DNA from: Streptomyces sp. NBC_01267
GTDB taxonomy: Bacteria > Actinomycetota > Actinomycetes > Streptomycetales > Streptomycetaceae
DNA: 64,000 nucleotides
NCBI RefSeq assembly: GCF_036241575.1
Contig: NZ_CP108455.1
Coordinates: 1,260,501 to 1,324,500, forward strand
Direction: 5' to 3'
Shown: positions 35,057-44,481 of the stretch, in pieces
Layout: each line of letters begins with the position of its first letter
Position numbering within the stretch: the stretch's first letter is position 1
Made by a program: the position numbers and the translations under genes
Notes under the pieces: generated by a model
What the model saw: only the letters and a program-made list of their open reading frames with translations
What the model was told of the DNA's origin: nothing
The model's database searches: none

Positions 35057-37885
35057 TCAGCCCACCGAGCTGTACGCCACCACGCCCCGGCGCACCGCGT
35101 CGACCGCCTTGCGGGCGTTCCGCGAGACCGTGCTGCCCTCGCCCGGCGCCGCTGCCGCGATCTGCCCCAGGACGTCGATGACCTGCTTGCACCAGCGCAC
35201 GAAGTCGCCTGCGGGCATCTCGGCGTCGCGCAGCACCTCGTCGAGTCCCTTGCCGGACGCCCACTGGTAGGCGGCCCAGGCGAAGCCGAGGTCGGGCTCG
35301 CGCTGGCCGACGCCCTCCGTCTGGTTGATCTTGAAGTCCTCCTCCAGGGCATCGAGCCTGCCCCAGATGTGGACCATCTCGCCCAGCGCGGTCTTCGCCG
35401 CCCCCGACGGCACCTTGGGCGCGACCGCGTCGTCGGACTGGCGGGCCTCGAAGACCAACGCCGAGGCGCACGCGGCCAGTTCCGCGGGGCTGAGCCCCTC
35501 CCAGACACCGGCCCGCAGGCACTCCGAGGCCAGCAGGTCCAGCTCTCCGTAGAGCCTGGCGAGCCGCTTGCCGTGCACCGTCGCCTCGTCGCCGCGCAGA
35601 TAGTCCAGCTCGGTCAGCAACGCGTAGATCCGGTCGAAGGTACGGGCGATGGTGTTCGTCCGGCCCTCGATCCGGCGCTCCAGCTGCTGGGTGTCGCGCC
35701 GGAGCCGGTGGTAGCGCTCGGCCCAGCGGGCGTGGTCCTCGCGCTCGTCGCAGCCGTGGCAGGGGTGCGCGCGCAGCTCGGACCGCAGCCGGGCGATCTC
35801 CCGGTCGTCGGCCGCCGCGGCACGCTGCTTGCGGTGCCGCTCGGGCACGATGTGCCCGGCCTTGGTACGCAGCGCCGACGCCAGATCCCGCCGGGACTGG
35901 GGCGACCTGGCGTTGAACGACTTCGGGATGCGCATCCGCTCCAGCGACTCGACCGGAACCGGGAAGTCCATCGGGGCCAGCCGCTTGACCTGCCGCTCGG
36001 CGGTGAGTACCAGCGGCCTCGGCCCGTCGAACGTCTCGAAGCCGCGGTGCCCGTTGGCCCGCCCGGCCGGCAGTCCCGGGTCGAGGACGAGGGCGAGACC
36101 CGCGAACTTGCCGGTCGGCACATGGATCACATCGCCGGGCTTCAGCTTCTCCAGCGAGTCCGCGGCGGCGGCCCGGCGCTGCACGGCGCCCTGCTTGGCC
36201 AGCTCGGTCTCGCGGTCCTTGAGCTCACGGCGCAGCCGCGCGTACTCCTCGAAGTCGCCGAGGTGGCAGGTCATGCCCTCGCGGTAGCCCGCGATGCCCT
36301 CCTCGTTCTTCTGCACCTGCTTGGAGATGCCGACGACCGACTTGTCGGCCTGGAACTGGGCGAAGGAGGTTTCGAGCAGTTCGCGCGAGCGGTGCCGTCC
36401 GAACTGCTGCACCAGGTTCACGGCCATGTTGTAGGAGGGCCGGAAGCTGGAGCGCAGCGGGTACGTACGGGTACCGGCCAGGCCCGCGAGCGCGCCCGGG
36501 TCCATGCCGCGCTGCCACAGCACCAGCGCGTGCCCCTCGACATCGATGCCGCGCCGCCCGGCCCGGCCGGTGAGCTGGGTGTACTCACCGGGGGTGATGT
36601 CGGCGTGCTGCTCGCCGTTCCATTTGACCAGCTTCTCCAGCACCACCGAACGGGCCGGCATGTTGATGCCGAGTGCCAGGGTCTCCGTCGCGAACACGGC
36701 CTTGACCAGGCCGCGTACGAAGAGCTCCTCGACGACCTCCTTGAAGGTCGGCAGCATCCCGGCGTGGTGTGCGGCGATGCCCCGCTCCAGACCCTCCAGC
36801 CACTCGTAGTAGCCGAGGACGTGCAGGTCCTCGCGGGGGATCGAGGCGGTGCGCTCCTCGACGAGCTCGCGCACGGTCGTGCGCGCCTCCTCGCTGTTGA
36901 GCCGCAGTCCCGCGTACAGACACTGCTGTACGGCGGCCTCGCAGCCGGCCCGGCTGAAGATGAAGGTGATCGCGGGCAGCAGCCCCTCGGCGTCCAGCCG
37001 TGCGATGACCTCGGCCCTGCTCGGGGTCCAGATCCGGCTGCGGGAGCGCCGCTCGCGCTCCCGGTCCGCCTCGCGCACCATCTTGCCGCGGCGGCGGTCG
37101 CGCGGGTTGTAGGTGCGCTGGTTCTCCTGCCGGGCCATCCGCAGCAGATCCGGGTTGACCTCGCGCTTGGCGCCGCCCCGGCCGCCGTGGTCGGTCGACT
37201 CCTCGAAGAGGTCGTACATCCGGCGCCCGGCCAGCACGTGCTGCCAGAGCGGCACGGGCCGGTGCTCGGAGACGATCACTTCGGTGTCGCCGCGGACGGT
37301 GTCCAGCCAGTCACCGAACTCCTCGGCGTTGGAGACGGTCGCCGAGAGCGAGACCAGGGTCACGGACTCCGGGAGGTGGATGATCACTTCCTCCCACACC
37401 GCGCCGCGGAAGCGGTCGGAGAGGTAGTGCACCTCGTCCATCACCACATGGCCGAGCCCGAGGAGCGCCTGCGAGCCCGCGTACAGCATGTTCCGCAGGA
37501 CCTCGGTGGTCATGACGACCACCGGGGCGTCCGCGTTCACGCTGTTGTCGCCGGTCAGCAGGCCGACCTTGTCCGCGCCGTAACGCTTGGCCAGATCCGC
37601 GTACTTCTGGTTGGAGAGCGCCTTGATCGGCGTGGTGTAGAAGCACTTGCGGCCCTGCTCCAGGGCCAGGTGCACGGCGAACTCGCCGACGATCGTCTTG
37701 CCGGAGCCGGTGGGCGCCGCGACGAGCACGCCCTTGCCCGCCTCCAGGGCCTGGCACGCCTCGATCTGGAAGGGGTCGAGCTCGAAGTCGTACATGCCAC
37801 GGAAGGGGGCCAGCGAAGTGGCCTCCTCGGCAGCTCGGACGCGGGCGGCTGCGTATCGCTCAGCGGGCGAAAGGTCCTCGGTCAT
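35057..37885 (-). CDS. helY: Ski2-like ATP-dependent RNA helicase HelY
   Basis: This 942-residue superfamily 2 helicase has motif I AAPTGSGKT (about 56-64), motif II MDEVHYL, motif III LSATVSN and motif VI QLTGRAGRRGID. A long C-terminal region has coiled-coil and winged-helix/Ski2-type character and a CHGCDEREDHARW segment that may bind metal. It probably unwinds structured RNA during turnover. It ends the tatA-tatC-lipid kinase run, as helY follows tatC in mycobacteria. Confidence 0.92.
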   Translation of the reverse strand: MTEDLSPAERYAAARVRAAEEATSLAPFRGMYDFELDPFQIEACQALEAGKGVLVAAPTGSGKTIVGEFAVHLALEQGRKCFYTTPIKALSNQKYADLAKRYGADKVGLLTGDNSVNADAPVVVMTTEVLRNMLYAGSQALLGLGHVVMDEVHYLSDRFRGAVWEEVIIHLPESVTLVSLSATVSNAEEFGDWLDTVRGDTEVIVSEHRPVPLWQHVLAGRRMYDLFEESTDHGGRGGAKREVNPDLLRMARQENQRTYNPRDRRRGKMVREADRERERRSRSRIWTPSRAEVIARLDAEGLLPAITFIFSRAGCEAAVQQCLYAGLRLNSEEARTTVRELVEERTASIPREDLHVLGYYEWLEGLERGIAAHHAGMLPTFKEVVEELFVRGLVKAVFATETLALGINMPARSVVLEKLVKWNGEQHADITPGEYTQLTGRAGRRGIDVEGHALVLWQRGMDPGALAGLAGTRTYPLRSSFRPSYNMAVNLVQQFGRHRSRELLETSFAQFQADKSVVGISKQVQKNEEGIAGYREGMTCHLGDFEEYARLRRELKDRETELAKQGAVQRRAAAADSLEKLKPGDVIHVPTGKFAGLALVLDPGLPAGRANGHRGFETFDGPRPLVLTAERQVKRLAPMDFPVPVESLERMRIPKSFNARSPQSRRDLASALRTKAGHIVPERHRKQRAAAADDREIARLRSELRAHPCHGCDEREDHARWAERYHRLRRDTQQLERRIEGRTNTIARTFDRIYALLTELDYLRGDEATVHGKRLARLYGELDLLASECLRAGVWEGLSPAELAACASALVFEARQSDDAVAPKVPSGAAKTALGEMVHIWGRLDALEEDFKINQTEGVGQREPDLGFAWAAYQWASGKGLDEVLRDAEMPAGDFVRWCKQVIDVLGQIAAAAPGEGSTVSRNARKAVDAVRRGVVAYSSVG

Positions 37886-37943
37886 CTTGTGATCGAGCCT
37901 ACCCGCCGCCTCCGACAGTCAGCCCGATCTTTATTTCAGCATT

Positions 37944-38834
37944 TCAACAGCCGATGACCCGGGCCGCTCCCGGCACGCACTCCACGGTCAGCGGCAGCGC
38001 TCCCAGCGGCTCCCCGTCCGCGTACGCCGTGATCCCGGCGGCCTCCAGCCGGACGCTGCGCGCCCGGTACGACGTGACCACGGGGTGGCCGAGGTGGGTG
38101 CCCCGGTAGACCTTCGGGAAGACCTTGACCAGCGTCGTACGGGAGCAGTCGCCGACCACGGTGACGTCGAACAGCCCGTCGTCCAGCTCGGCACCGGCAC
38201 AGATCCGCATCCCGCCGCCGTACGACGAACCGTTGCCGACGGCGACCAGCGTCGCCTCGATCTCCAGGGCCGGTCCGTCGTCGAGGACGAGGCGGTACGG
38301 GACCGGGCGGAAGGCTGCGAGCTCGGCGACCATCGCCAGGTCGTACTTGAAGCGCCCGGCCGGCCAGCGCATCCGGTTGCCGCGGTCGTTGACCCGGGAG
38401 TCGAATCCGGAGGCGAGCACCGTGCCGAACCACCGCTCCCCCACCCGGCCCAGGTCGATGTCCCTGATGTTCCCGGCCTTGAGCGCGGTGGCCACCGAAC
38501 GTCCGGCGGCGGCCGGGTTCCGTACGGGCACCCCCAGCTCGCGGGCGAAGTCGTTGCCGGTACCTACGGCCACCACTCCCAGGGGGGTGCGGGTGCCCGC
38601 GACGGCCTGCAGGGCGAGGTTGATCATGCCGTCCCCGCCGACGGCTATGAGCGCGCCGGTCCCGCCCGCCACCGCCTCGCGCGCCCGGTGCAGCGCGTCG
38701 TCCGCGTCGGCGCCGAGCACGGTGCGTACGGAAAAACCTGCGTCCCGCAACGCGGAAGCGGCCGGCTGCGCGGCGTGCGCGCCCCGGCCGCGTCCTGCGG
38801 TGGGATTGACGAAAAGGGTGATCTCGCTGGTCAC
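37944..38834 (-). CDS. Diacylglycerol kinase-family lipid kinase
   Basis: This 296-residue kinase has the DAGK catalytic domain: LFVNPTAGRGRG, nucleotide-binding GGDGMINLAL and VGTGNDFARELGVP. The C-terminal half forms the YegS/DgkB beta-sandwich. It likely phosphorylates diacylglycerol or a related lipid, recycling head-group turnover products. It starts 18 nt after tatC and ends 58 nt before helY, so it belongs to the same transcription unit. Confidence 0.88.
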   Translation of the reverse strand: MTSEITLFVNPTAGRGRGAHAAQPAASALRDAGFSVRTVLGADADDALHRAREAVAGGTGALIAVGGDGMINLALQAVAGTRTPLGVVAVGTGNDFARELGVPVRNPAAAGRSVATALKAGNIRDIDLGRVGERWFGTVLASGFDSRVNDRGNRMRWPAGRFKYDLAMVAELAAFRPVPYRLVLDDGPALEIEATLVAVGNGSSYGGGMRICAGAELDDGLFDVTVVGDCSRTTLVKVFPKVYRGTHLGHPVVTSYRARSVRLEAAGITAYADGEPLGALPLTVECVPGAARVIGC

Positions 38835-38852
38835 CCGCCGGACCTTACAAGG

Positions 38853-39815
38853 TCAGGTGATGTCGTCGTAACCGTTGAGACCGGACGGCCTGGAAGCATC
38901 CGCTTCGCCTCCGGCCTGCTCGGGCATCCGGGAGGCCGGAACGGTCTCCACCTCGCCCACGTCCTCGGGTGTGAGGTCGAGATCGGAGGCCTCGTCGTCG
39001 TCGGGGCCCTCCGCGGCGCGGAGCTTCTTGCGCCGGTCGTTCATCAGCGAGATGACCGTGGCGACGCCGTACAGCACCCAGATCGGCCCGGCCAGCGCCA
39101 GCATGGTCAGCGGGTCGGTACTGGGAGTCGCGACCGCGGCGAAGACCGTGATGCCCATGATCATGCCGCGCCACCAGCCGGCCATCCGCTTACCCGTGAT
39201 GATGCCGACGAAGTTGAGCATGACGAGCAGCAGCGGCAGCTCGAAGGAGAGCCCGAAGACGACCACCATGCGGGTGATCAGATCGAGCAGATCGTCGAGT
39301 GGCAGCTGGTTGTCGAGCCCGGCGGGCGAGAAGTCGAGGAGGACCTTCGCCATCGTGGGGAGCGTCTTGTACGCGAAGAAGCCACCCGCGAGGAAGAGCG
39401 GGAAGCCCGCAGCCACGAAGCCGATCGTGTACTTGCGCTCGTGCTTGTGCAGACCTGGCGCGACGAAGGCCCACAGCTGGTAGAGCCAGATCGGCGAGGA
39501 GAGCACCACACCGGACATCAAGGAGACCTTGAGCGCCAGGGTGAACGGAGTCAGCAGACCGTTCAGGACGATACGGGCGCAGGTGCCGTCCTTCTTCTGC
39601 GAGAGCTCCGCGAAGGTCGAATGGCAACCGACCGCGTGCAACACCGGGTTGGTGAAGAATTCAATGATGTCCCTGTAGAAGAAGGCAGCGGCGATCGTGA
39701 CGACGACGATCCCCAGCAGCCCCTTCGCCAGCCTGTTACGCAGCTCACGCAGGTGCTCCACAAGGGGCATACGCCCCTCGGAGTCCTTGGCCTCTTTGCG
39801 GGCAGACACGAGCAA
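38853..39815 (-). CDS. tatC: Sec-independent protein translocase TatC
   Basis: This 320-residue protein is the twin-arginine signal receptor of the Tat pathway. It has six membrane helices and the N-terminal MPLVEHLRELRNRL motif with the conserved Glu/Leu-Arg pattern. FYRDIIEFFTNP, the family FVAPGLHKHERK loop and a charged Asp/Glu-rich C-terminal tail follow. The TTG at 39815 has GAGG 7 nt upstream; the GTG at 39809 is possible. It follows tatA by 62 nt. tatB is not in the window, as usual for actinobacteria. Confidence 0.95.
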   Translation of the reverse strand: MLVSARKEAKDSEGRMPLVEHLRELRNRLAKGLLGIVVVTIAAAFFYRDIIEFFTNPVLHAVGCHSTFAELSQKKDGTCARIVLNGLLTPFTLALKVSLMSGVVLSSPIWLYQLWAFVAPGLHKHERKYTIGFVAAGFPLFLAGGFFAYKTLPTMAKVLLDFSPAGLDNQLPLDDLLDLITRMVVVFGLSFELPLLLVMLNFVGIITGKRMAGWWRGMIMGITVFAAVATPSTDPLTMLALAGPIWVLYGVATVISLMNDRRKKLRAAEGPDDDEASDLDLTPEDVGEVETVPASRMPEQAGGEADASRPSGLNGYDDIT

Positions 39816-39877
39816 CCCACGTCCTCATCTTGTGCGGCGGGCAGCCGCTGACCGCGGCGCCCGCTCCGGCCCGGTTG

Positions 39878-40165
39878 TCAGCGCTTGGTCGAGTCCGAAG
39901 GCTCGGTCACGGGGCGAGCGCTGGTGACGTCTCCCGGGGAAGCCTGGATCGTACGCGGGACGTCGGTCTGCGCGTTGGTGTCCTGGGGCGGGTCGGCGGG
40001 GGCACTCTGGTGGCCGTCCGACTTCATCGCCTTGGCCTCGCTCTTGAGGATGCGGGCGGACTTGCCCAGCGAACGGGCCATGTCCGGAAGCTTCTTCGCA
40101 CCGAACAGCAGGACGATGACGACGAGGATCAGGATGATCTCGGGGGCGCCGAGCCTTCCGAACAT
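39878..40165 (-). CDS. tatA: Sec-independent protein translocase TatA
   Basis: This 95-residue protein forms the export pore with TatC. It starts [20 protein letters not shown] and continues [16 protein letters not shown], the TatA membrane helix, hinge and amphipathic helix. A polar Pro/Asp/Thr-rich tail (about 50-95) ends the protein. The ATG at 40165 with GAAGGT upstream is correct; the in-frame extension to 40393 has no such site. Confidence 0.95.
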   Translation of the reverse strand: MFGRLGAPEIILILVVIVLLFGAKKLPDMARSLGKSARILKSEAKAMKSDGHQSAPADPPQDTNAQTDVPRTIQASPGDVTSARPVTEPSDSTKR

Positions 40166-40373
40166 AAGCTGTACCTTCTCACCGAGGCGGCTGGGGTGGG
40201 CTGCCGACCGATCGGACAGGTGTCCGGCCGTCGTACTGGCAGCGATCGTAACCCGCGGGAGTAAACGCAGGGCAATGCCTGTGCAGACTCGCGATTGCGG
40301 CCCGCGCCTCGCTCCCGGGGCCGCGACCAGCAGCGTACCGCTCGAAACGGCCCTGTAGCAGACCGCAGCCGTT

Positions 40374-40571
40374 CTATCCCAAACTTTCGCCACTCCGGGC
40401 CAGGCCCGTGGCGGCGCGCTCCAGCCCTTCGGCCGCGGTATTGATCTGCTCCGTGGCGCGGGCCACTTGGCTGCCGAGGCGCCGGGCCTCGACGAAGACC
40501 CGCACGGCGAGCACGCCGAGCACGGCGATCCCGAGGAACCCGAGAGCGATGGCGGTCATCGGCCAGAACAT
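40374..40571 (-). CDS. Small single-pass membrane protein
   Basis: This 65-residue protein has one N-terminal helix ([22 protein letters not shown]) followed by an amphipathic or coiled-coil segment with heptad-like Ala/Leu spacing. It resembles DUF948-type phage-shock-like small proteins, but too short to assign. It lies 9 nt after the zinc-ribbon gene in the paf-tat operon. Confidence 0.65.
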   Translation of the reverse strand: MFWPMTAIALGFLGIAVLGVLAVRVFVEARRLGSQVARATEQINTAAEGLERAATGLARSGESLG

Positions 40572-40580
40572 GTACCCACC

Positions 40581-40835
40581 CTAGACAGTCGAGTGGAGGC
40601 GCAGCGTCCGCACGCCCCCGCCGGTGAGGAGTTCAACGATCCGCTCACCGGCCGGCTTACGCACCGACGACCCGCACTCGGGGCAGGTGAAGGAGTAGAA
40701 GGTCGTACGGCGGCTGGCGCCGATCGCCAGCCTGAAGGCGCTCGCGGCCAGCTCGAAACGGCCCCGGCAGTCCGGGCAGGCCGCCTTGAAGACGACCGGC
40801 CCTACCTGGGCCGAGAAACCGGGCATTACAGACAT
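40581..40835 (-). CDS. Small zinc-ribbon (FmdB-like) protein
   Basis: This 84-residue protein has two CxxC knuckles, Cys20/Cys23 (AACPDCRG) and Cys51/Cys54 (TCPECGSS), spaced as in a zinc ribbon. The ATG at 40835 has GGAG 8 nt upstream. It lies 15 nt after pafC and 9 nt before the small membrane protein, so it is in the same operon. Function is unknown; a nucleic-acid-binding or regulatory role is typical of such ribbons. Confidence 0.75.
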   Translation of the reverse strand: MSVMPGFSAQVGPVVFKAACPDCRGRFELAASAFRLAIGASRRTTFYSFTCPECGSSVRKPAGERIVELLTGGGVRTLRLHSTV

Positions 40836-40850
40836 ATTCCGCAACTCCCT

Positions 40851-41807
40851 TTATTCCTGCCCGTCATAGGCGGCGAGCGCCTCGCGGGCCGCGAGCTGCG
40901 CACTGGCCGCCAGGCCCTGCGGCGAGACGATGCGCCCCTCCCGGCCCAGCCGCAGGGCGAGCCGGCGCAGCGACGCGGGGTCGGGGGTACGCAGCGTGAT
41001 CCGCAGGCCGCCGTCGGCCAGCTCCTCCGCGCTGTCGTGCGGGTAGTACTCGGCGACCCAGCGCCCGCCGGGACCCACCTCCACGACGACCTCGGGGTCC
41101 TCGGCGGCGGGCTGGACGAGCCCTTCGGACAGATCACGCAGTTCCAGCTCGGGCGGCGCGGAAGCCTCGTCGAGCAGCCTGATCTCCGCCACCCGGTCCA
41201 GCCGGAAGGTGCGCCTGGCCTCGGAGAGATAGCACCAGGCCTCCATGTACGTATGGCCGACGGCGAAGAGCCTGATCGGGTCGACCTCTCGCTCGGTGAG
41301 CTCGTCACGGGCGGGCGAGTAGTACCGCAGCCAGAGCCTGCGCCGCTCCGAGATGGCCCGGTCGACGTCGGCGAAGACACCGCCCTCGGACTCGAAGGTC
41401 ACCGACAGCCGGGAGCTGGCGCCCGCCACCTCGCCCGCCGCGGCCTCCAGCTTGGCCGTGGCCCGCAGCAGGGCCTGCCGGTCGCCCTCACGCAGCCCGG
41501 GAAGGGTCGCCACGGCGCGCGCGGCCACCAGCAGGGCCGTGGCCTCGTCGGCGGCCAGCCGCAGCGGCTCGGCGACGTCGTCGGCGTTGTGCCACCAGAT
41601 GGACTCGCCGTCGGTGTCGATGTCGAGGAGGTCCCCGCCCCGGAAGCTCGTACCGCACATGGGAAGCACGTCGAGGTCGGAGATCAGTTCGTCCTCGGTG
41701 ATACCGAAGGCGCGCGCGACGTCCGCGACGCGCGCGCCGGGGCGCTCGCGCAGATAGGTCACCAACGACAGCATCCGGCGGGTCTGGTCGATCGCGTTCG
41801 TAGCCAC
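40851..41807 (-). CDS. pafC: WYL-domain transcription factor PafC
   Basis: This 318-residue protein has an N-terminal winged HTH (about 1-60, TRRMLSLVTYLRERPGARVADVARAFG), a central WYL domain (about 140-220, RRRLWLRYYSPARDELTEREVDP and HTYMEAWCYLSEARRTFRLDRV) and a C-terminal WCX extension. With PafB it forms the mycobacterial activator of the LexA/RecA-independent DNA-damage response. The GTG at 41807 follows the pafB stop by 7 nt. Confidence 0.9.
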   Translation of the reverse strand: MATNAIDQTRRMLSLVTYLRERPGARVADVARAFGITEDELISDLDVLPMCGTSFRGGDLLDIDTDGESIWWHNADDVAEPLRLAADEATALLVAARAVATLPGLREGDRQALLRATAKLEAAAGEVAGASSRLSVTFESEGGVFADVDRAISERRRLWLRYYSPARDELTEREVDPIRLFAVGHTYMEAWCYLSEARRTFRLDRVAEIRLLDEASAPPELELRDLSEGLVQPAAEDPEVVVEVGPGGRWVAEYYPHDSAEELADGGLRITLRTPDPASLRRLALRLGREGRIVSPQGLAASAQLAAREALAAYDGQE

Positions 41808-41814
41808 GTGCTCC

Positions 41815-42771
41815 TCAGTCCTTGGCCACGGCACGCAGCCGGTCGACCACATCGGCCCGCAGATCCGCGGGCTCCAGCACGATCACATCGGGACCGAACT
41901 CGACGAGCCAGGCGTCCAGCCCGTGGCCGTACGGAATCTCCAACTCGTCCCACCCGCCGCCGAGTTCCCGGCTGGACGTGGCGCGTGAGCGCAGCGGGTA
42001 CCCGGCTCCCGCGCGCAGCCGGATCAGCGCGGTGCGGGTCGCGGTCTCCCCCGCCCAGGTCTCCACGGTCTCGCGCACGGTCACCACGTCCGGCACCTCG
42101 GCGGTGAAGGCCCCCGCCCTGGACCGGACCCGGCCCGCGATCCGGGAGAGCCGGAACACCCGCTCCGCGCCCCGGTCCCGGTCCCAGCCCGCCAGATACC
42201 AGTGACCGCGCCAGCACTCCAGGGTCCAGGGCTCGACCTGACGGGGCTCCGGGCGGGCGGCGTTGGCCTTGCGGTAGTCGAAGGCGACCGGGCGGCGGTC
42301 CCGGCAGGCCAGCATCAGCGGCTCGAAAGCGGCCTCGTGCACCGGAATCCGCGGCTCCAGCGCGCCGTGCTGCACGGCGTACGGGTCCTCGGCCTCGGGC
42401 ATCCCGGCCGCACGGAGCTTCTGCAGCGCGCCGCTGGCCGCGCCGGCCAGCCGGGCCTGCTGCCACACCTTCGCGGCCAGGCCGAGAGCCGCCGCTTCCT
42501 CGGCGTCGAGGGCGACCGGAGGGAGCCTGTTGCTGTCGCGGCGGGCCAGATAGCCCGCATCACCGTCCAGGCTCTCGACCGTCTCGATGACCAGCCCGAG
42601 TTCGCGCAGATCGTCCTTGTCGCGCTCGAACATCCGGTTGAAGGAGTCGTCGGACCCCGCTTCGAGGTAGGCCTCGATGGAGCCCCTCAGCTCGCGCTTG
42701 CTGAGCGGGCGCCGGGTTCCGAGCAGGCACAGCGCCAGGTTCATCAGCCGCTCGGCCTTGGCAATCGCCAT
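41815..42771 (-). CDS. pafB: WYL-domain transcription factor PafB
   Basis: This 318-residue paralogue of PafC has an N-terminal winged HTH (about 1-65, ERLMNLALCLLGTRRPLSKRELRGSIEAY). The WYL domain (about 135-215) contains RDRRPVAFDYRKANAARPEPRQVEP and WRGHWYLAGWDRDRGAERVFRLSRI, and a WCX region follows. PafBC senses damage, probably through WYL-bound nucleic acid. The ATG at 42771 has GAGGG upstream. It begins the pafB-pafC-zinc ribbon-membrane protein-tatAC order. Confidence 0.9.
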   Translation of the reverse strand: MAIAKAERLMNLALCLLGTRRPLSKRELRGSIEAYLEAGSDDSFNRMFERDKDDLRELGLVIETVESLDGDAGYLARRDSNRLPPVALDAEEAAALGLAAKVWQQARLAGAASGALQKLRAAGMPEAEDPYAVQHGALEPRIPVHEAAFEPLMLACRDRRPVAFDYRKANAARPEPRQVEPWTLECWRGHWYLAGWDRDRGAERVFRLSRIAGRVRSRAGAFTAEVPDVVTVRETVETWAGETATRTALIRLRAGAGYPLRSRATSSRELGGGWDELEIPYGHGLDAWLVEFGPDVIVLEPADLRADVVDRLRAVAKD

Positions 42772-42879
42772 CGACGCCCTCTCTGAGGTCCGGGCGTGTC
42801 TTCTCGGGCGGTTCACCCGGAAGAATGCAGCACGCTTCGACCGTCGACCGTACCGCTCCGTGGTGTCGTGGCAAAAGCC

Positions 42880-42909
42880 GAGGGCCCGTGCCGACCGGCA
42901 CGGGCCCTC
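42880..42909 (-). terminator. Terminator after the cytoplasmic FKBP gene
   Basis: 13-bp stem (42880-42892 with 42897-42909) and a 4-nt loop, 19 nt after the FKBP stop, with TTTT shortly beyond it on the minus strand. It separates the FKBP genes from pafBC. Confidence 0.75.
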
Positions 42910-42927
42910 AGAAACGATCAGTTCCGC

Positions 42928-43299
42928 TCAGACAGCGATCAGGTCGCAGACGAAGATCAGCGTCTCGCCCGGCTTGATCCGGGCACCGGCGCCGCTGTCG
43001 CCGTACGCGAGGTGCGCGGGGATGGTCAGCTGGCGACGGCCGCCGACCTTCATGCCCTGCACGCCCTGGTCCCAGCCGGAGATGACCTGGCCGACGCCCA
43101 GCTGGAACTGGAGCGGGGTGCCGCGGTTCCAGCTCGCGTCGAACTCCTCACCGGAGGAGAAGGCCACGCCCACGTAGTGAACGCTGACCTTGTCACCGGC
43201 CTTGGCGACGGCGCCGTCGCCCTCCCAGATGTCCTTGATCTCCAGGTCGGCCGGCGGTTCGCCGCCCGGGAAGTCGATCTCGGGCTTCTCGATGCTCAC
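42928..43299 (-). CDS. Cytoplasmic FKBP-type peptidyl-prolyl isomerase
   Basis: This 123-residue single-domain FKBP has VSVHYVGVAFSSGEEFDASW, the active-site GWDQGVQGMKVGGRRQLTIP, HLAYGDSGAG and the final LIFVCDLIAV strand. There is no signal peptide. It catalyses cis-trans isomerisation of X-Pro bonds in the cytoplasm. It lies 42 nt downstream of the lipoprotein FKBP. Confidence 0.93.
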   Translation of the reverse strand: MSIEKPEIDFPGGEPPADLEIKDIWEGDGAVAKAGDKVSVHYVGVAFSSGEEFDASWNRGTPLQFQLGVGQVISGWDQGVQGMKVGGRRQLTIPAHLAYGDSGAGARIKPGETLIFVCDLIAV

Positions 43300-43341
43300 G
43301 TAATTGCTCCTACTTCTTGGTACTGGGCAACCGGGACAGTC

Positions 43342-44376
43342 TTACATTGCCGCCAGAATGTCGACGACGAAGACCAGCGTCGACTTGGCAGGCAGGTCCG
43401 CGCTCTGCGCCTTGTCGCCGTACGCCAGGTCCGGCGGAATGACCAGCAGGACCCGGCTGCCGACCTTCTTGCCCACGAGGCCCTGGTCCCAGCCCTTGAT
43501 GACCGCACCCTTGCCGATCACCGTCTGGAACGGCTGGCCGGACTTCCAGGAGGAGTCGAACAGCGTGGCGGAGGACTTGCCCTCGTTGGCCTTCCACGCG
43601 GCGCCGCTGTACTGCATGTACACGGTCTGGCCGCTCTTGACCGTGGCGCCCTTGCCCTCGATCAGCACCTTGTCGACCAGCTTCTTCGGCGGGTCGTTCT
43701 TCGGCACCGCAATGGTGGCGGGCGCTTCCTGGTCGGCCTTGATCTGCGGGAGGTCCGACGGAACGGCGGACTGGGTGCCCTCTGCCTTCTTCGGGATCAC
43801 CTTGTCGATGTCGAGCGCGAAGACCAGGGTGTCGGTGCCCGTGACACCGAGCTGCTGCTGGCCCGCACTGCCGAAGGCGGCGCTCGGCGGAGCGACGACC
43901 AGCACGCGGCTGCCGATCTTCTGACCGGTGACGGCGTCGGCGAAAGCCGGGATGATGGTCTTGGAACCGGCGGTGATGAGCTGCGGCGCTCCGCCCTTGT
44001 CGAACGAGCTGCCGAGGTCCTTCCCGCTCTTCCAGATCTTGCCGGTGAAGTTCGCCAGCACCAGGTCGTCCTTCTTGACCACGGCGCCGCTGCCCTGCTT
44101 GACGACGTGCACGACGAACTTGCCGCTCGGATCCTTCTTGGGGATGGTGATGGTCGCCTTCTTGCCCGCGTCACCACTGACCGTGGGAAGCGGGGACGCC
44201 GAATCGACAGGCTTGGGCACGGCCGTCGAAGAGGGCTGGGCGGTGGACGAAGCCGAGTCGTCCTTCTTCTTGGAGTCCTCACCTCCGCAGGCGGTCAGCA
44301 CCAGGGCCGGCACGATGAGCAAGGCTGCAAGACGGCGTCGCACAGTGGTCCTCGGGGTAGCTGGGATGGTCATCAT
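43342..44376 (-). CDS. Two-domain FKBP-type isomerase lipoprotein
   Basis: This 344-residue exported protein has a signal peptide with lipobox LTAC (Cys30), a Ser/Lys/Asp-rich linker and two FKBP domains (about 85-200 and 225-344). The second keeps GWDQGLVGKKVGSRVLLVIPPDLAYGD. The first lacks much of the active site (IPAFADAVTGQKIGSRVLVV) and is probably a chaperone or binding module. It likely assists folding of secreted proteins. The ATG pair at 44376/44373 was taken as start; longer codons lie in the terminator. Confidence 0.88.
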   Translation of the reverse strand: MMTIPATPRTTVRRRLAALLIVPALVLTACGGEDSKKKDDSASSTAQPSSTAVPKPVDSASPLPTVSGDAGKKATITIPKKDPSGKFVVHVVKQGSGAVVKKDDLVLANFTGKIWKSGKDLGSSFDKGGAPQLITAGSKTIIPAFADAVTGQKIGSRVLVVAPPSAAFGSAGQQQLGVTGTDTLVFALDIDKVIPKKAEGTQSAVPSDLPQIKADQEAPATIAVPKNDPPKKLVDKVLIEGKGATVKSGQTVYMQYSGAAWKANEGKSSATLFDSSWKSGQPFQTVIGKGAVIKGWDQGLVGKKVGSRVLLVIPPDLAYGDKAQSADLPAKSTLVFVVDILAAM

Positions 44377-44422
44377 CGGCCGCCACTCTACGACCCTGCG
44401 CCTCCGGTCCGGGCTCGCGGCA

Positions 44423-44466
44423 TGCGTGAGGGCCCCGCACAGCGATCTGTGCGGGGCCCTCACGCA
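44423..44466 (-). terminator. Strong terminator after pafA
   Basis: Perfect 20-bp stem (44423-44442 with 44447-44466) and a 4-nt loop, 16 nt after the pafA stop. Confidence 0.88.
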
Positions 44467-44481
44467 GCCGAAGGGCGACGG

